Position numbers and translations under genes: made by a program | Assembly: GCF_046557915.1 (NCBI RefSeq) | Contig: NZ_JBHEBG010000004.1 | Coordinates: 1-64,000 of the forward strand | Reading direction: 5' to 3' | Length of the DNA stretch: 64,000 bases | Origin: JBHEBG01 sp046557915 | GTDB lineage: Bacteria; Bacteroidota; Bacteroidia; Flavobacteriales; Flavobacteriaceae | The notes under the pieces: generated by a model | What the model was told of the DNA's origin: nothing | The model's input: the letters and a program-made list of their open reading frames with translations, nothing else | The model's database searches: none | Part shown: positions 41,981 to 51,047 of the stretch, in pieces | Layout: every line of letters starts with the position of its first letter | Numbering within the stretch: position 1 is the first letter of the stretch

Positions 41981-44431
41981 TTATAAAATGCCTCCACTAC
42001 CTTGTTTGGTGTTGCTATCCCTTCGTTTTCTTTGTGAGGCCCTATTTTTGCCACTTCCAAACCTATAGGACAGACCAGCATATAAATTTTGACTTTCCCA
42101 GTTAAACTCTCCTGTTTGTACAAAAGGTTCCTGGCCATCAAAACCAAAACGCATGGTGTTGAACACATCGTTGAAGTTAATACTAAAGGTTGCTTTGCCA
42201 TCTGCAAAACTGTATCTGGCACCTGTGTTTATGAAATACATAGGCTTTGCCTCAAATTGTATGGTCCTATTGGACCCACGGTAAAATCCGAAAAGTTGTA
42301 GTGTCAGCTTTTTTGTAACTGTAAAGCTGTTGTTCATTCTAAGGTTCCAGGCTGTATTGTCAACCTCTACCTTTTCCACAACAATATCGTCTTCAGTAGC
42401 GGTAGAATTGCTCGTTAACAAGCGCTCCGTTATCCCACGTTGGGTTTGCGAGAAAAGGTCGAAACTTCCATTTATGCTCCACCATTTGGCAGGTTTATAA
42501 TTGGTAGATACTTCTATACCGTACGCAGAGGTATTGTCAAAATTATCATACGTAAGTATAAGTTTGTTCAGGTCCAATCGGTCTACGAATACCGCTCTAT
42601 TAATTTCATCTTTAATAGTTCTATAAAAAACGCCCATTGTTATACTACCCTTCTCAAATCTTCGCGTGTAGTTCGTTTCATAGGAGTTGGTGAACTGGGG
42701 AATAAGACTTGGGTTTCCAAAGGAGGAAATTAATGGTGTGGCCCATTCCCGTATGGGGTTAACCTGGTCTAGCCCTGGCCTATCCACACGCCTGCTAAAA
42801 CTCAACTGAAGCTGGTTTTTATCGGAAGGAGAATACGTAAGGAAGGCAGAAGGATAGATCTGGGTATACTCGTCCGTAAATGCACGCACCCTATTGGTAT
42901 CGGCCTTCACCTCCACGTCCTCTATCCGCGCACCTACCTGATAAGACCATTTGTCATAGGTCTGCCCAAAAGTTACATAGGCAGAATAAATATCCATATC
43001 GTAAATAAAATCTGTGCTGGGTGTTGGAATCAGATTTCCGCCAGAATTGAAGGATAAGCCAGTAGAGGTATAGTCTACATTGGTCTCAAAGATTCTTGCT
43101 TCCACCCCAACTTCTAATTTAGTAATGGAATCTAATGGGTTAACGTAGTCCAAATTAGCAATGGTCTGTGTTCTTTCGGTATCCACAAAGTCCATGTAAT
43201 CGGGAAAGAGAGAGGCGCCAGTGGTTCTAAAATTGGCATCCTCATCGTTCTTAAATCGATTATAGTCTACCTCCAATTCTATATTATGTCCTTCTTTTTT
43301 AAAATCGGCCTTATAATCAAAATTATATTGCTCACTACTGTTATCGCCTACATTGTTGAAGAACTGCGTGGTGTTTCTGGCCAAATCATCATTGTAAATA
43401 ACATCGGTTATACCGCTCGCTTTTTCATCATAAATGTTCTGATTGGTAAAAAAGGAAATCGTGTTTTTTTCGTTGAGGAAAAAATCGAATCCAACTTTGA
43501 ACAGATGTGATTTGTTATTGTTGAAGAAATCGAATATTTGTTCTGAATTTTCTTCAACCCTATTGATGAAACCATTGTTTACGTATTTTCCAATGTTATT
43601 ACCATAGTTGCCATATAAATTAAACTTTCCATTTCTGTAGTTTAAGTCTATGGAGCTATTGAATTTAGCTTCTATGCCAACGGTAAGTCCAAGGTTAACA
43701 TTACCGTTAAATCCGATATTGGCATTTTTGTGCAATACAATGTTGATGATACCACTCATTCCTTCCGGGTTGTATTTGGCCGAGGGATTGGTAATAAGTT
43801 CTATGGATTTAATGGACGTAGAGGGTATTTGTCGTAACAATTGTGCTACAGGTACGTTAGACAACTTGCCATCTACCATAACCCGTACGTTAGAGTTGCC
43901 CCTTAGTGTAAGTTCTCCTGTTTGCTGGTCTATGTTTACCGAGGGTATGTTGTTCATTATGTCGGAAGCCGTGGCCCCTGCAGTTGTAAGATCTTTTCCT
44001 ACGTTGATTACCTTCCTATCTATTCTTTGTTCTATGGTGGTGCGTTCGGCCACCACATCTACCCCGGTAAGTTCTTCAGTTTCCTCGTCCAGGCTAATGG
44101 TACCCATATCCAACTTTCGTTTAGATTTAGAAATTGTAATAGGCTGGCTGTATGTTTTGTACCCAATAAATTGTACTTCAAATATAAGATTGCCCTCTGG
44201 TAGCCCCTTTACTTCAAAAGTACCATCTTCCTTGGTTATACCTCCGGTAAGCGTACTAGATCCGTCCGCAGGCTTAATTACAATGGCCGCATAGGCAACC
44301 GGTTGCCCTAAGGTACGATCAATGACCTTGCCAGTTATAGTTCCAATTTTTAATTCGGGGTTTGTATTGATGTTTCTGGCTGAAATTGCACTACTGAGTA
44401 GCAGCGCAAATAGTAAAATTAACTTGTTCAT
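41981..44431 (-). CDS. TonB-dependent-receptor-like outer-membrane beta-barrel protein
   Basis: 816 residues. A signal peptide ends near residue 18. A CarboxypepD_reg-like domain (GKVIDRTLGQPVAYAAIVIK) spans ~33-118. The plug-like region has RIDRKVINVGKDLTTAGATA and IMNNIPSVNID, typical of the Bacteroidota outer-membrane beta-barrel family related to TonB receptors. The long barrel ends in YAGLSYRFGSG with a basic, polar tail (KNRASQRKRRDSNTKQGSG) rather than a terminal aromatic residue. The ligand is unknown and no SusD or partner gene is adjacent. Confidence 0.9.
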   Translation of the reverse strand: MNKLILLFALLLSSAISARNINTNPELKIGTITGKVIDRTLGQPVAYAAIVIKPADGSSTLTGGITKEDGTFEVKGLPEGNLIFEVQFIGYKTYSQPITISKSKRKLDMGTISLDEETEELTGVDVVAERTTIEQRIDRKVINVGKDLTTAGATASDIMNNIPSVNIDQQTGELTLRGNSNVRVMVDGKLSNVPVAQLLRQIPSTSIKSIELITNPSAKYNPEGMSGIINIVLHKNANIGFNGNVNLGLTVGIEAKFNSSIDLNYRNGKFNLYGNYGNNIGKYVNNGFINRVEENSEQIFDFFNNNKSHLFKVGFDFFLNEKNTISFFTNQNIYDEKASGITDVIYNDDLARNTTQFFNNVGDNSSEQYNFDYKADFKKEGHNIELEVDYNRFKNDEDANFRTTGASLFPDYMDFVDTERTQTIANLDYVNPLDSITKLEVGVEARIFETNVDYTSTGLSFNSGGNLIPTPSTDFIYDMDIYSAYVTFGQTYDKWSYQVGARIEDVEVKADTNRVRAFTDEYTQIYPSAFLTYSPSDKNQLQLSFSRRVDRPGLDQVNPIREWATPLISSFGNPSLIPQFTNSYETNYTRRFEKGSITMGVFYRTIKDEINRAVFVDRLDLNKLILTYDNFDNTSAYGIEVSTNYKPAKWWSINGSFDLFSQTQRGITERLLTSNSTATEDDIVVEKVEVDNTAWNLRMNNSFTVTKKLTLQLFGFYRGSNRTIQFEAKPMYFINTGARYSFADGKATFSINFNDVFNTMRFGFDGQEPFVQTGEFNWESQNLYAGLSYRFGSGKNRASQRKRRDSNTKQGSGGIL

Positions 44432-44811
44432 TTGTGTTCGCTTTAACTGATTGATTGATGTTACCTACTAGACGACAAATGGTAGGGAATGTTACCGTTT
44501 AACATATTTTTAACATAGATAGCCCTTCGTAAAACCGGCCATAACTTCATTGTCAGGACTTTAGCAGTGATCTTAAATATTTATCTTTGGGTTCAGAAGA
44601 AATGTTGGACCAATGATTTAAGGTAAGTTTTTAAGAAAACAAAACCCGGAGCAAAAGCACCGGGTTTCTTTCATTGATATGCTATACTAAACACTAACCA
44701 TTAACTATAAAAATACAGCGTTATCAATGACTAAGTTTTTAACCTACCAATAGACGAATTTTTTTTATAATAGTTACAATCCTTAACACAGTTTAACACG
44801 CAAATTAACAT
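44432..44811. other. 380-bp intergenic region between the TonB-like gene and the CoA-binding gene
   Basis: AT-rich. The left ~90 bp should hold the minus-strand promoter of the TonB-like gene. Bases 44582-44670 form a promoter-terminator unit without an ORF (listed separately). I see nothing else coding in it. Confidence 0.6.
44582..44670 (+). ncRNA. Candidate small RNA (about 75 nt)
   Basis: TATCTTTG (44582-44589), a perfect -7 match, is followed by a terminator hairpin: AAACCCGG / CCGGGTTT (44642-44667), extended by an inner GC/GC pair around loop AAAA with one A-A mismatch, then a T-rich tail. The only start codon between gives a 4-codon frame. The hairpin resembles the terminator at 41886-41915. 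No good -33 box is seen, and the unit could instead be a leftover terminator. Confidence 0.35.
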
Positions 44812-45171
44812 ATGACTAAAACACTTGCTTTTGGAGTTTCCTTAAAACCAAATCGATATAGCAACCTTGCTGTTAAAAAACTTGTGGCCAATAAAATTGA
44901 AACCGTAGCTTTTGGTCTTAAAGAAGGAGAAGTGGCCGGAGTAACGGTAGTAACAGACCCCAAGAATTTTACGGACATCCATACTATTACCCTTTATATT
45001 AACGCCTCCAGGCAAAAGGAATATTACCAAACCATTATAGCCCTAAATCCACAACGCGTTATTTTTAATCCCGGAACTGAAAATCCGGAGTTTTACAAAT
45101 TGTTGCAAGATGCAGGAATTGAAGTAGAAGCGGCCTGTACCTTGGTTTTACTCTCTACCAACCAATACTGA
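44812..45171 (+). CDS. CoA-binding (Rossmann) domain protein
   Basis: 119 residues. The single Rossmann domain has the small CoA-binding family pattern: FGVSLKPNRYSNLAVKKLVA, then AFGLKEGEVAGVTV, IHTITLYINASRQKEYY and IFNPGTENPEFYKLLQ followed by AACTLVLLSTNQY. The family resembles the succinyl-CoA synthetase alpha N-terminus and may bind CoA or a nucleotide; the function is unknown. It lies 7 bp before the next gene. Confidence 0.85.
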   Translation: MTKTLAFGVSLKPNRYSNLAVKKLVANKIETVAFGLKEGEVAGVTVVTDPKNFTDIHTITLYINASRQKEYYQTIIALNPQRVIFNPGTENPEFYKLLQDAGIEVEAACTLVLLSTNQY

Positions 45172-45178
45172 AATTAAA

Positions 45179-45694
45179 ATGTATAACATAACCCACGGAT
45201 ACATTGTAGTTTTATGCTTTTGCCAACTGACCTTTGGGCAAAGCCCGGAAGAGCTGTCCGTAATCATGGACATTAAAGATTACGTGCAAACGATTGACTC
45301 CCTTAAAAGTTGGGATAACCTAAAGGAAATTAAGGTTACCAACTTTACCGTAAAGGAAGCACTACTTTCCTTTTATCTTAAGGATAACAAACCGATTAAA
45401 ATAACATTGGCAGGCCAAAATACCAACACCGAAATTGTAAATAGTTTTTATATTAGGAATGAAAAACTTATTTATAACTCCGAACAGCTTAAGTACTATA
45501 AGGAAGAGCTTTCCCAGCACATGATTGTGGCGCAAGAAACCTCTGAGAGTTTTTTCCAAGGAGAAAAGCTACTGCTGCAAAAAGACAATTATGGAGAAGT
45601 GCAAACAGTTTCGCAAACCTATCTTGATGCTGCCGGGATTTCTATTTTGGATGAGTACAAAGTGCTAAGAGAATTGCTCCAAGACGTAGAGTAG
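45179..45694 (+). CDS. Exported protein of unknown function
   Basis: 171 residues with a signal peptide (YIVVLCFCQLTFGQ, cleavage near residue 20). The rest is charged and mixed helix/strand. I do not recognise a domain. The short gap to the CoA-binding gene suggests co-transcription. Its stop lies only 2 bp from the stop of the convergent symporter gene. Confidence 0.75.
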   Translation: MYNITHGYIVVLCFCQLTFGQSPEELSVIMDIKDYVQTIDSLKSWDNLKEIKVTNFTVKEALLSFYLKDNKPIKITLAGQNTNTEIVNSFYIRNEKLIYNSEQLKYYKEELSQHMIVAQETSESFFQGEKLLLQKDNYGEVQTVSQTYLDAAGISILDEYKVLRELLQDVE

Positions 45695-45696
45695 CG

Positions 45697-47157
45697 CTAA
45701 TCTTTCTTCCGTATTAGGAAAAGCCCAATAAAGGTAAGCATTCCGTTGATCGGCAGTAGTTCATAACCAACCGTATACCCACCTAGATTTTCGGAAGGAA
45801 TGTTGGCCAGACCCACTATAAGTAAGACAGACACTAAAGCAACTACCCAAGCATAGCGGTCCTTAATCCGATATTGCGTAAATATACCAAAGGCAAATAA
45901 CCCCAAAAGTGGTCCATAAGTATAAGTAGCCACGGTAAGCAGACCATCTATTACATTTCTGTCCAAAACATATTTAAACAGTATTATTACAACAATAAGA
46001 AGTAGACTCATCGCTATGTGGATCTGTTTTCTCAGTCTTTTTTGGTCGGTTTTTGGTCTTTTTTCAATGCGAAGAAAATCTACACAAAAAGAAGTGGTCA
46101 ACGAGGTAAGGGCACTATCCGCGCTGCTGTAGGCCGCAGCAATAAGTCCCAATAAAAAAGTAACTAAAACGGTAATTCCCAGGCCACTATTGAGGGCAAT
46201 TTCCGGAAAGAGCAGATCAGATTTTGGTGTGCCGTCCATTAATGGTTTGGCAATATCAAAAGTGTTGGCATAAATGAATAAAAGTGCACCGAGCAACAAA
46301 AATGCAAAATTTACCACCACCAAAACTAAGCTAAAGGAAACCATATTTTTCTGGGCATCCTTTAGTGTTTTGCAGGTGAGGTTTTTTTGCATCATATCCT
46401 GATCGAGGCCGGTCATACAAATGGTAATGAACATTCCGCCCAAGAACGACTTAATAAAATGATCACGTGCAAAAAAATTATCCGTAAATAAAATCTGGTT
46501 ATATGCTTTTAACTCATCGGAAGCCAAAAATTGCGCAAAATCCCAGTCTAACTTTTGATTTATAAAATAGATAGACAAGCCCACGGATAATAGCATAAAC
46601 AAGGTCTGTAGGGTATCTGTCCATACAATGGTCTTTATACCGCCCCTAAAAGTATATATCCAAATAAGTAATATGGAAAGGAAGACCGTAAGTTCAAAAG
46701 GAACGTTCCAAGCATCAAAAACAAACTTTTGTAATACAATGGCCACTAAGAACAAGCGGAACGATGCTCCCAACACTCTGGAGATGAAAAAGAAAAAAGC
46801 CCCGGTCTTATAACTTACCGTTCCAAACCGTTGTTCCAAATATTCGTAGATAGAAGTTACGTTTAACCTATAATAAATGGGGAGCAATACATAGGCAATT
46901 ACGAAGTACCCGGCCAAATAGCCAAAAACCACTTGCATATACCCAAACTCCGAAGCTTCTACCCAACCTGGTACGGAAATAAAGGTTACTCCGGATAGGG
47001 AGGTGCCTATCATTCCAAACGCAACCAGATACCAGGGCGATTGTTTTCCCGCTTTAAAAAAGTCGTTGTTGGAGTCGTTTTTTCCGGTGAGATAAGAAAT
47101 TAGTAACAGGACTAAAAAATAGCCGCCGATAAGCAGCAGAATATGTGAAGCACTCAT
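45697..47157 (-). CDS. Sodium:solute symporter (SSS family)
   Basis: 486 residues from the ATG at 47155-47157; the longer frame adds nine residues that precede the first membrane helix. It has about 13 membrane segments, with the TM1-2 motif GMIGTSLSGVTFISVPGWV, SIYEYLEQRF, and FRGGIKTIVWTDTLQ. It is shorter than the symporter of the glycosylglycerate locus and stands alone between unrelated genes, so the substrate is not suggested. It is divergent from recR. Confidence 0.9.
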   Translation of the reverse strand: MSASHILLLIGGYFLVLLLISYLTGKNDSNNDFFKAGKQSPWYLVAFGMIGTSLSGVTFISVPGWVEASEFGYMQVVFGYLAGYFVIAYVLLPIYYRLNVTSIYEYLEQRFGTVSYKTGAFFFFISRVLGASFRLFLVAIVLQKFVFDAWNVPFELTVFLSILLIWIYTFRGGIKTIVWTDTLQTLFMLLSVGLSIYFINQKLDWDFAQFLASDELKAYNQILFTDNFFARDHFIKSFLGGMFITICMTGLDQDMMQKNLTCKTLKDAQKNMVSFSLVLVVVNFAFLLLGALLFIYANTFDIAKPLMDGTPKSDLLFPEIALNSGLGITVLVTFLLGLIAAAYSSADSALTSLTTSFCVDFLRIEKRPKTDQKRLRKQIHIAMSLLLIVVIILFKYVLDRNVIDGLLTVATYTYGPLLGLFAFGIFTQYRIKDRYAWVVALVSVLLIVGLANIPSENLGGYTVGYELLPINGMLTFIGLFLIRKKD

Positions 47158-47201
47158 AGAAATTATTTCAATTGCAAAGTACAAAAACTTAAAACATTAT
47201 G

Positions 47202-47209
47202 TAATTTTG
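47202..47209 (+). promoter_or_regulatory. -7 promoter element directly before recR
   Basis: TAATTTTG, a perfect TAnnTTTG match, ends 5 nt before the recR ATG. The predicted start of transcription therefore falls on or beside the start codon. No matching TTG box at 19-20 nt is seen. Confidence 0.45.
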
Positions 47210-47214
47210 TCGTT

Positions 47215-47835
47215 ATGGAATTTTCTTCTAAGCTTTTGGAAAATGCGGTGTACGAGATGTCCCAGTTACCGGGTATAGGGAAACGTACTGCCCTTCGGTT
47301 GGTTTTGCACTTGCTAAGGCAGCCACAAGAGCAGACATCCAATCTTTCCCAAGCGCTGTTTAAACTTCGGCAAGAGATTAAGTTTTGCACCAGTTGTCAT
47401 AGTATTTCCGATGTAGCGGTCTGTGAAATCTGCTCAAACCCCAAAAGGGATGAGAGCTTGGTTTGTGTTGTAGAAGATATAAGAGATGTAATGGCAATTG
47501 AAAATACAGGCCAGTACAAGGGCCTATACCACGTTTTGGGCGGCAAAATTTCTCCTATGGAAGGTATTGGCCCCCAAGATTTGACCATTACATCCTTGGT
47601 AACAAAGGTAAAACAAGGAAAGATCGCGGAGCTTATATTTGCCCTAAGCTCAACTATGGAAGGCGATACTACCAATTTTTATATTTACAAACAGCTCGAA
47701 GGATCGGCTGTTAAGACCTCCACCATAGCAAGGGGTATAGCCGTGGGAGACGAATTGGAATATGCTGATGAGGTTACCTTGGGAAGAAGTATCTTAAATA
47801 GGATTCCATTCGAAAATTCCATAAAAGCATCTTAG
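47215..47835 (+). CDS. recR: Recombination protein RecR
   Basis: 206 residues. The N-terminal helix-hairpin-helix is LPGIGKRTALRLVLHLL. The zinc finger is CTSCHSISDVAVCEIC, and the Toprim domain has VVEDIRDVMAIENTGQY followed by YHVLGGKISPMEGIGP. The protein loads RecA with RecF/RecO at gaps and damaged DNA. Full length. Its promoter element lies right before the ATG. The E2 gene that follows is 96 bp away with its own -7 element. Confidence 0.95.
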   Translation: MEFSSKLLENAVYEMSQLPGIGKRTALRLVLHLLRQPQEQTSNLSQALFKLRQEIKFCTSCHSISDVAVCEICSNPKRDESLVCVVEDIRDVMAIENTGQYKGLYHVLGGKISPMEGIGPQDLTITSLVTKVKQGKIAELIFALSSTMEGDTTNFYIYKQLEGSAVKTSTIARGIAVGDELEYADEVTLGRSILNRIPFENSIKAS

Positions 47836-47931
47836 AGTCGGAAGGAAAAAGATGCATTAAACATAATTATAAGGCCTTTTTTTTAGTATTTTTGCAAAAA
47901 AATATTCGAAAATCGCACATTAGATAACAAT

Positions 47932-49290
47932 ATGTCAAAGTTTGAATTAAAATTACCGCAGATGGGAGAGAGTGTTGCCGAAGCAACCCTCACTTCATGG
48001 TTAAAGGAAGTTGGAGACACTATTGAGATGGATGAAGCCGTTTTTGAGATTGCAACGGATAAGGTAGATTCAGAAGTACCCAGTGAAGTGGAAGGAGTCT
48101 TGGTAGAACGTCTTTTTGATGTGGACGATGTGATAACTGTTGGCCAGACCGTTGCCGTCATAGAACTCAACGGAACTTTGGAGAATACTTCCGAGAGTAA
48201 CGGAGAGGTAACGGAGCATACCGAAGTGGTCCCGGAAGAAACCGTAACGGCCCTGGAAGACAATGTCGTAATTGCCAAAGAGACCATAACAGCACCAAGC
48301 CCGGATTATACAGGTTCAGAACGCTTTTATTCGCCCCTTGTAAAGAACATTGCCAAAAAAGAGGGCATCTCAATAGAAGAACTAGAGGGCATAGCAGGTA
48401 CCGGAAAAGAAGGAAGGGTTACCAAGAATGATATATTGGATTACCTGCAAACAAGGTCGGACGGTGCATCTGAAGCCGCCGCTGAGGAACCAAAACAACA
48501 AGCGGTGGATACACCGGTACCACAAAAGCAACAAAAAGCTGTTGTGGAAACACCACAACCGGCAACCGTTACTTCGCACGGCGATAACGAAACGATACCC
48601 ATGACAAGAATGGGCAAACTTATTGCCCAGCACATGGTAGCCAGTGTTTCTACATCTGCCCACGTACAAAGCTTTATAGAGGTTGATGTTACCAAGGTGG
48701 TAAAATGGAGAGATAAGGTAAAAAAAGCATTTGAAGCTCGCGAAGGAGAAAAACTGACGTTTACACCAATATTTATGGAAGCTGTGGCCAAGGCCCTTAA
48801 AAACTTCCCAATGATAAATATTTCGGTGGAAGGCGATAATGTGATTAAGAAAAAGAACATCAATATAGGAATGGCCGCGGCGTTGCCCGACGGTAATTTA
48901 ATTGTACCCGTTATAAAGAATGCCGACCAACTAAACTTGGTAGGTATGGCCAAGGTGGTCAACGATTTGGCAAGTAGGGCAAGGACCAATGCCTTAAAAC
49001 CCGATGAAGTAAAAGACGGTACGTACACGGTAACCAATGTAGGCTCGTTTGGCAGTGTTTTTGGCACTCCCATTATTAACCAGCCCCAAGTGGGTATATT
49101 GGCCCTTGGTGCAATACGAAAACTGCCGTCTGTAATAGAGACCGATGAAGGCGATTTTATAGGAATACGAAGCAAAATGTTCCTCTCCCATAGTTATGAC
49201 CATAGGGTAGTTAACGGTGCTTTGGGCGGTATGTTCGCCAAAGCGGTCGCAGATTATCTAGAGGCATGGGATATAGATAGGGAGATATAA
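47932..49290 (+). CDS. 2-oxo acid dehydrogenase E2 (dihydrolipoamide acyltransferase)
   Basis: 452 residues: lipoyl domain (residues 1-80, lipoyl-lysine 44 in EIATDKVDSEVPSEVEG), a long acidic/polar linker, an E3/E1-binding domain (YSPLVKNIAKKEGISIEELE...KNDILDYL, ~125-170), a second linker, and the catalytic domain (~215-450) with the active-site SHSYDHRVVNG. The SxxDHRVVNG form and lack of neighbouring E1/E3 genes fit the branched-chain 2-oxoacid dehydrogenase E2, often found away from its E1 genes in Flavobacteriaceae. A -7 element TATTTTTG lies at 47887-47894. Confidence 0.92.
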   Translation: MSKFELKLPQMGESVAEATLTSWLKEVGDTIEMDEAVFEIATDKVDSEVPSEVEGVLVERLFDVDDVITVGQTVAVIELNGTLENTSESNGEVTEHTEVVPEETVTALEDNVVIAKETITAPSPDYTGSERFYSPLVKNIAKKEGISIEELEGIAGTGKEGRVTKNDILDYLQTRSDGASEAAAEEPKQQAVDTPVPQKQQKAVVETPQPATVTSHGDNETIPMTRMGKLIAQHMVASVSTSAHVQSFIEVDVTKVVKWRDKVKKAFEAREGEKLTFTPIFMEAVAKALKNFPMINISVEGDNVIKKKNINIGMAAALPDGNLIVPVIKNADQLNLVGMAKVVNDLASRARTNALKPDEVKDGTYTVTNVGSFGSVFGTPIINQPQVGILALGAIRKLPSVIETDEGDFIGIRSKMFLSHSYDHRVVNGALGGMFAKAVADYLEAWDIDREI

Positions 49291-49304
49291 AAACCAATTT
49301 AACG

Positions 49305-49333
49305 AAAAAGCCCCATTCTTCTTGGGGCTTTTT
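49305..49333 (+). terminator. Rho-independent terminator
   Basis: Stem AAAAAGCCCC / GGGGCTTTTT, 9-nt loop, 15 bp after the E2 stop; T run continues to 49335. Confidence 0.9.
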
Positions 49334-49365
49334 TTATCTTTAAGATTTTACACAAAAGTTTTATC

Positions 49366-50148
49366 ATGAGAACTACCATACTTTTGGGATTCCTTATCTT
49401 TTCGGGTTCAATTTCCCAACTACATGCCCAAGACCTTGCGGCCTACGAAAAACGGGTTTTTAAGCAAGGGAAATATACCATGCCATACCGTATTTTGTTT
49501 CCCGATAACTACGATCAGGACAAAACCTACCCCTTGTTATTGTTTTTACATGGATCGGGAGAACGCGGACAAGATAACGAAGCACAACTAATCCATGGGG
49601 CCAAGCTATTTCCCCAAAAAGAAGTAAGAGAAAAGTTTCCTGCCATTGTAGTTTTCCCCCAATGTCCCAAAGAAAGTTTCTGGAGTAATCAAGACAGGGC
49701 TGGGGACAAGATATACAGGTTTAATTTTCATAAAAAGGGGAAACCCACGTTGGCTATGGCCACGGTTCAAAAATTGCTTAAAAACCTAAGGCGGACCCTA
49801 AGCGTGGATAAAGACCGTATTTATGTCGGCGGACTCTCCATGGGAGGTATGGGTACCTTTGAAATTGTAAGGAGGAATCCTAAGACTTTTGCAGCCGCCT
49901 TTCCCATCTGCGGTGGAGCAAACCCAGAGATCGCCCCAATGCTAACTAAGGTAAATTGGTGGGTGTTTCATGGAGAAGCGGATAACACGGTAAATTATAG
50001 CTATTCCCAAAAAATGGTCGATGCCCTTAAAGATGAAGGGGGTAAGGTTAAATTTTCCTTATACCCTGGAGTTGGCCATAACAGTTGGGACAATGCGTTT
50101 GCAGAACCAGAATTGCTACCGTGGTTATTTGCAAATGTCAAAAAATAA
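49366..50148 (+). CDS. Secreted alpha/beta hydrolase (prolyl oligopeptidase/esterase type)
   Basis: 260 residues with a signal peptide (TILLGFLIFSGSISQLHAQ). Oxyanion-hole motif LLFLHGSGERG, nucleophile elbow GLSMGGMGTF (serine near residue 160), a likely Asp in HGEADNTV, and His in GVGHNSWDNAF. These match the PHB-depolymerase/prolyl-oligopeptidase-like esterases that Bacteroidota use on carbohydrate esters or peptides. Probably periplasmic. Substrate unknown. It stands between two unrelated genes. Confidence 0.88.
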   Translation: MRTTILLGFLIFSGSISQLHAQDLAAYEKRVFKQGKYTMPYRILFPDNYDQDKTYPLLLFLHGSGERGQDNEAQLIHGAKLFPQKEVREKFPAIVVFPQCPKESFWSNQDRAGDKIYRFNFHKKGKPTLAMATVQKLLKNLRRTLSVDKDRIYVGGLSMGGMGTFEIVRRNPKTFAAAFPICGGANPEIAPMLTKVNWWVFHGEADNTVNYSYSQKMVDALKDEGGKVKFSLYPGVGHNSWDNAFAEPELLPWLFANVKK

Positions 50149-50163
50149 TGCGGCGGTTCCGTT

Positions 50164-50192
50164 TTTGCATAGCTATCTAAGAGCTATCTTTG
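50164..50192 (+). promoter_or_regulatory. Promoter of the DnaQ-like exonuclease gene
   Basis: TTTG (50164-50167), a 17-nt spacer and TATCTTTG (50185-50192), 17 nt before the ATG at 50210. The spacer is slightly short, but both boxes match. Confidence 0.5.
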
Positions 50193-50209
50193 TATAAATT
50201 ACTACACGC

Positions 50210-50986
50210 ATGCAGTTAAAGCTAACTAAACCCATTTGCTTTTTTGATTTAGAAACGACCGGAGTCAATGTGGCCAAGGATAGAATCGTGGAAATTTCCA
50301 TTTTAAAGATTTTCCCAAATGGAAACAAAGAGAGTAAAACTTGGTTGGTAAACCCGGAAATGAACATACCGGAGGAGGTTGTTGCCGTACACGGAATTTC
50401 TAACGAAAAAGTAGCTAATGAACCCACTTTCAAAGAACTTTCCAAAGAGATTTACAGCATGATCAAAGACAGTGATCTGGCCGGGTTTAATTCTGACCGT
50501 TTCGATATTCCCTTGCTAGCGGAAGAAATGCTACGTGCAGATGTAGATTTTGATCTTAAAAATATGATTTCCGTAGATGTACAGACCATTTTTCATAAAA
50601 TGGAAAAACGAACCCTGGGGGCCGCATATAAATTCTACTGCAATAAGGACCTTACAGATGCCCATAGTGCAGAGGCAGATACCCAGGCAACCTATGAGGT
50701 GTTATTGTCCCAATTGGAGCGTTACCCAGAGTTGGAAAATAATGTTAAAAAATTATCGGAATTCTCCACAAGAAGGCAGTCGGTAGATTTTGCAGGTTTT
50801 ATAATATTGGATGAGAACGGGGAGGCCATTTTTTCCTTCGGAAAACACAAGGGTAAAAAAGTGCACGAAGTATTGGAAAAAGAACCGGGCTATTTTGGAT
50901 GGATATTAAATGCCGATTTTCCCCTGTACACCAAAAAAGTGCTTACACAAATTAAACTTAGCAAACTGAACAATAAATTAGGCTAG
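50210..50986 (+). CDS. DEDDh 3'-5' exonuclease (DnaQ/ExoX-like)
   Basis: 258 residues. Exo I CFFDLETTGVNVAKDRIVEIS (DxE), Exo II LAGFNSDRFDIPLLAEE and Exo III DAHSAEADTQATYEVL (HxxxxD) make a complete DEDDh active site. A C-terminal ~60-residue domain with FSFGKHKGKKVHEVLEKEPG resembles the C-terminal module of exodeoxyribonuclease X-like proteins. It is a free-standing nuclease rather than polymerase-attached. Role in repair or DNA turnover is inferred. Confidence 0.9.
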   Translation: MQLKLTKPICFFDLETTGVNVAKDRIVEISILKIFPNGNKESKTWLVNPEMNIPEEVVAVHGISNEKVANEPTFKELSKEIYSMIKDSDLAGFNSDRFDIPLLAEEMLRADVDFDLKNMISVDVQTIFHKMEKRTLGAAYKFYCNKDLTDAHSAEADTQATYEVLLSQLERYPELENNVKKLSEFSTRRQSVDFAGFIILDENGEAIFSFGKHKGKKVHEVLEKEPGYFGWILNADFPLYTKKVLTQIKLSKLNNKLG

Positions 50987-51047
50987 TTGCTTAAAACCAA
51001 AAGCCCGCCATCGGTAAATAGGTTGTGGCGAACAAAAAAGATGTAAT

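Noticed and set aside
45694..45697. Stop codons of two convergent genes only 2 bp apart
   Set aside because: Tight convergent ends are common in compact genomes; no terminator or overlap function is visible here.
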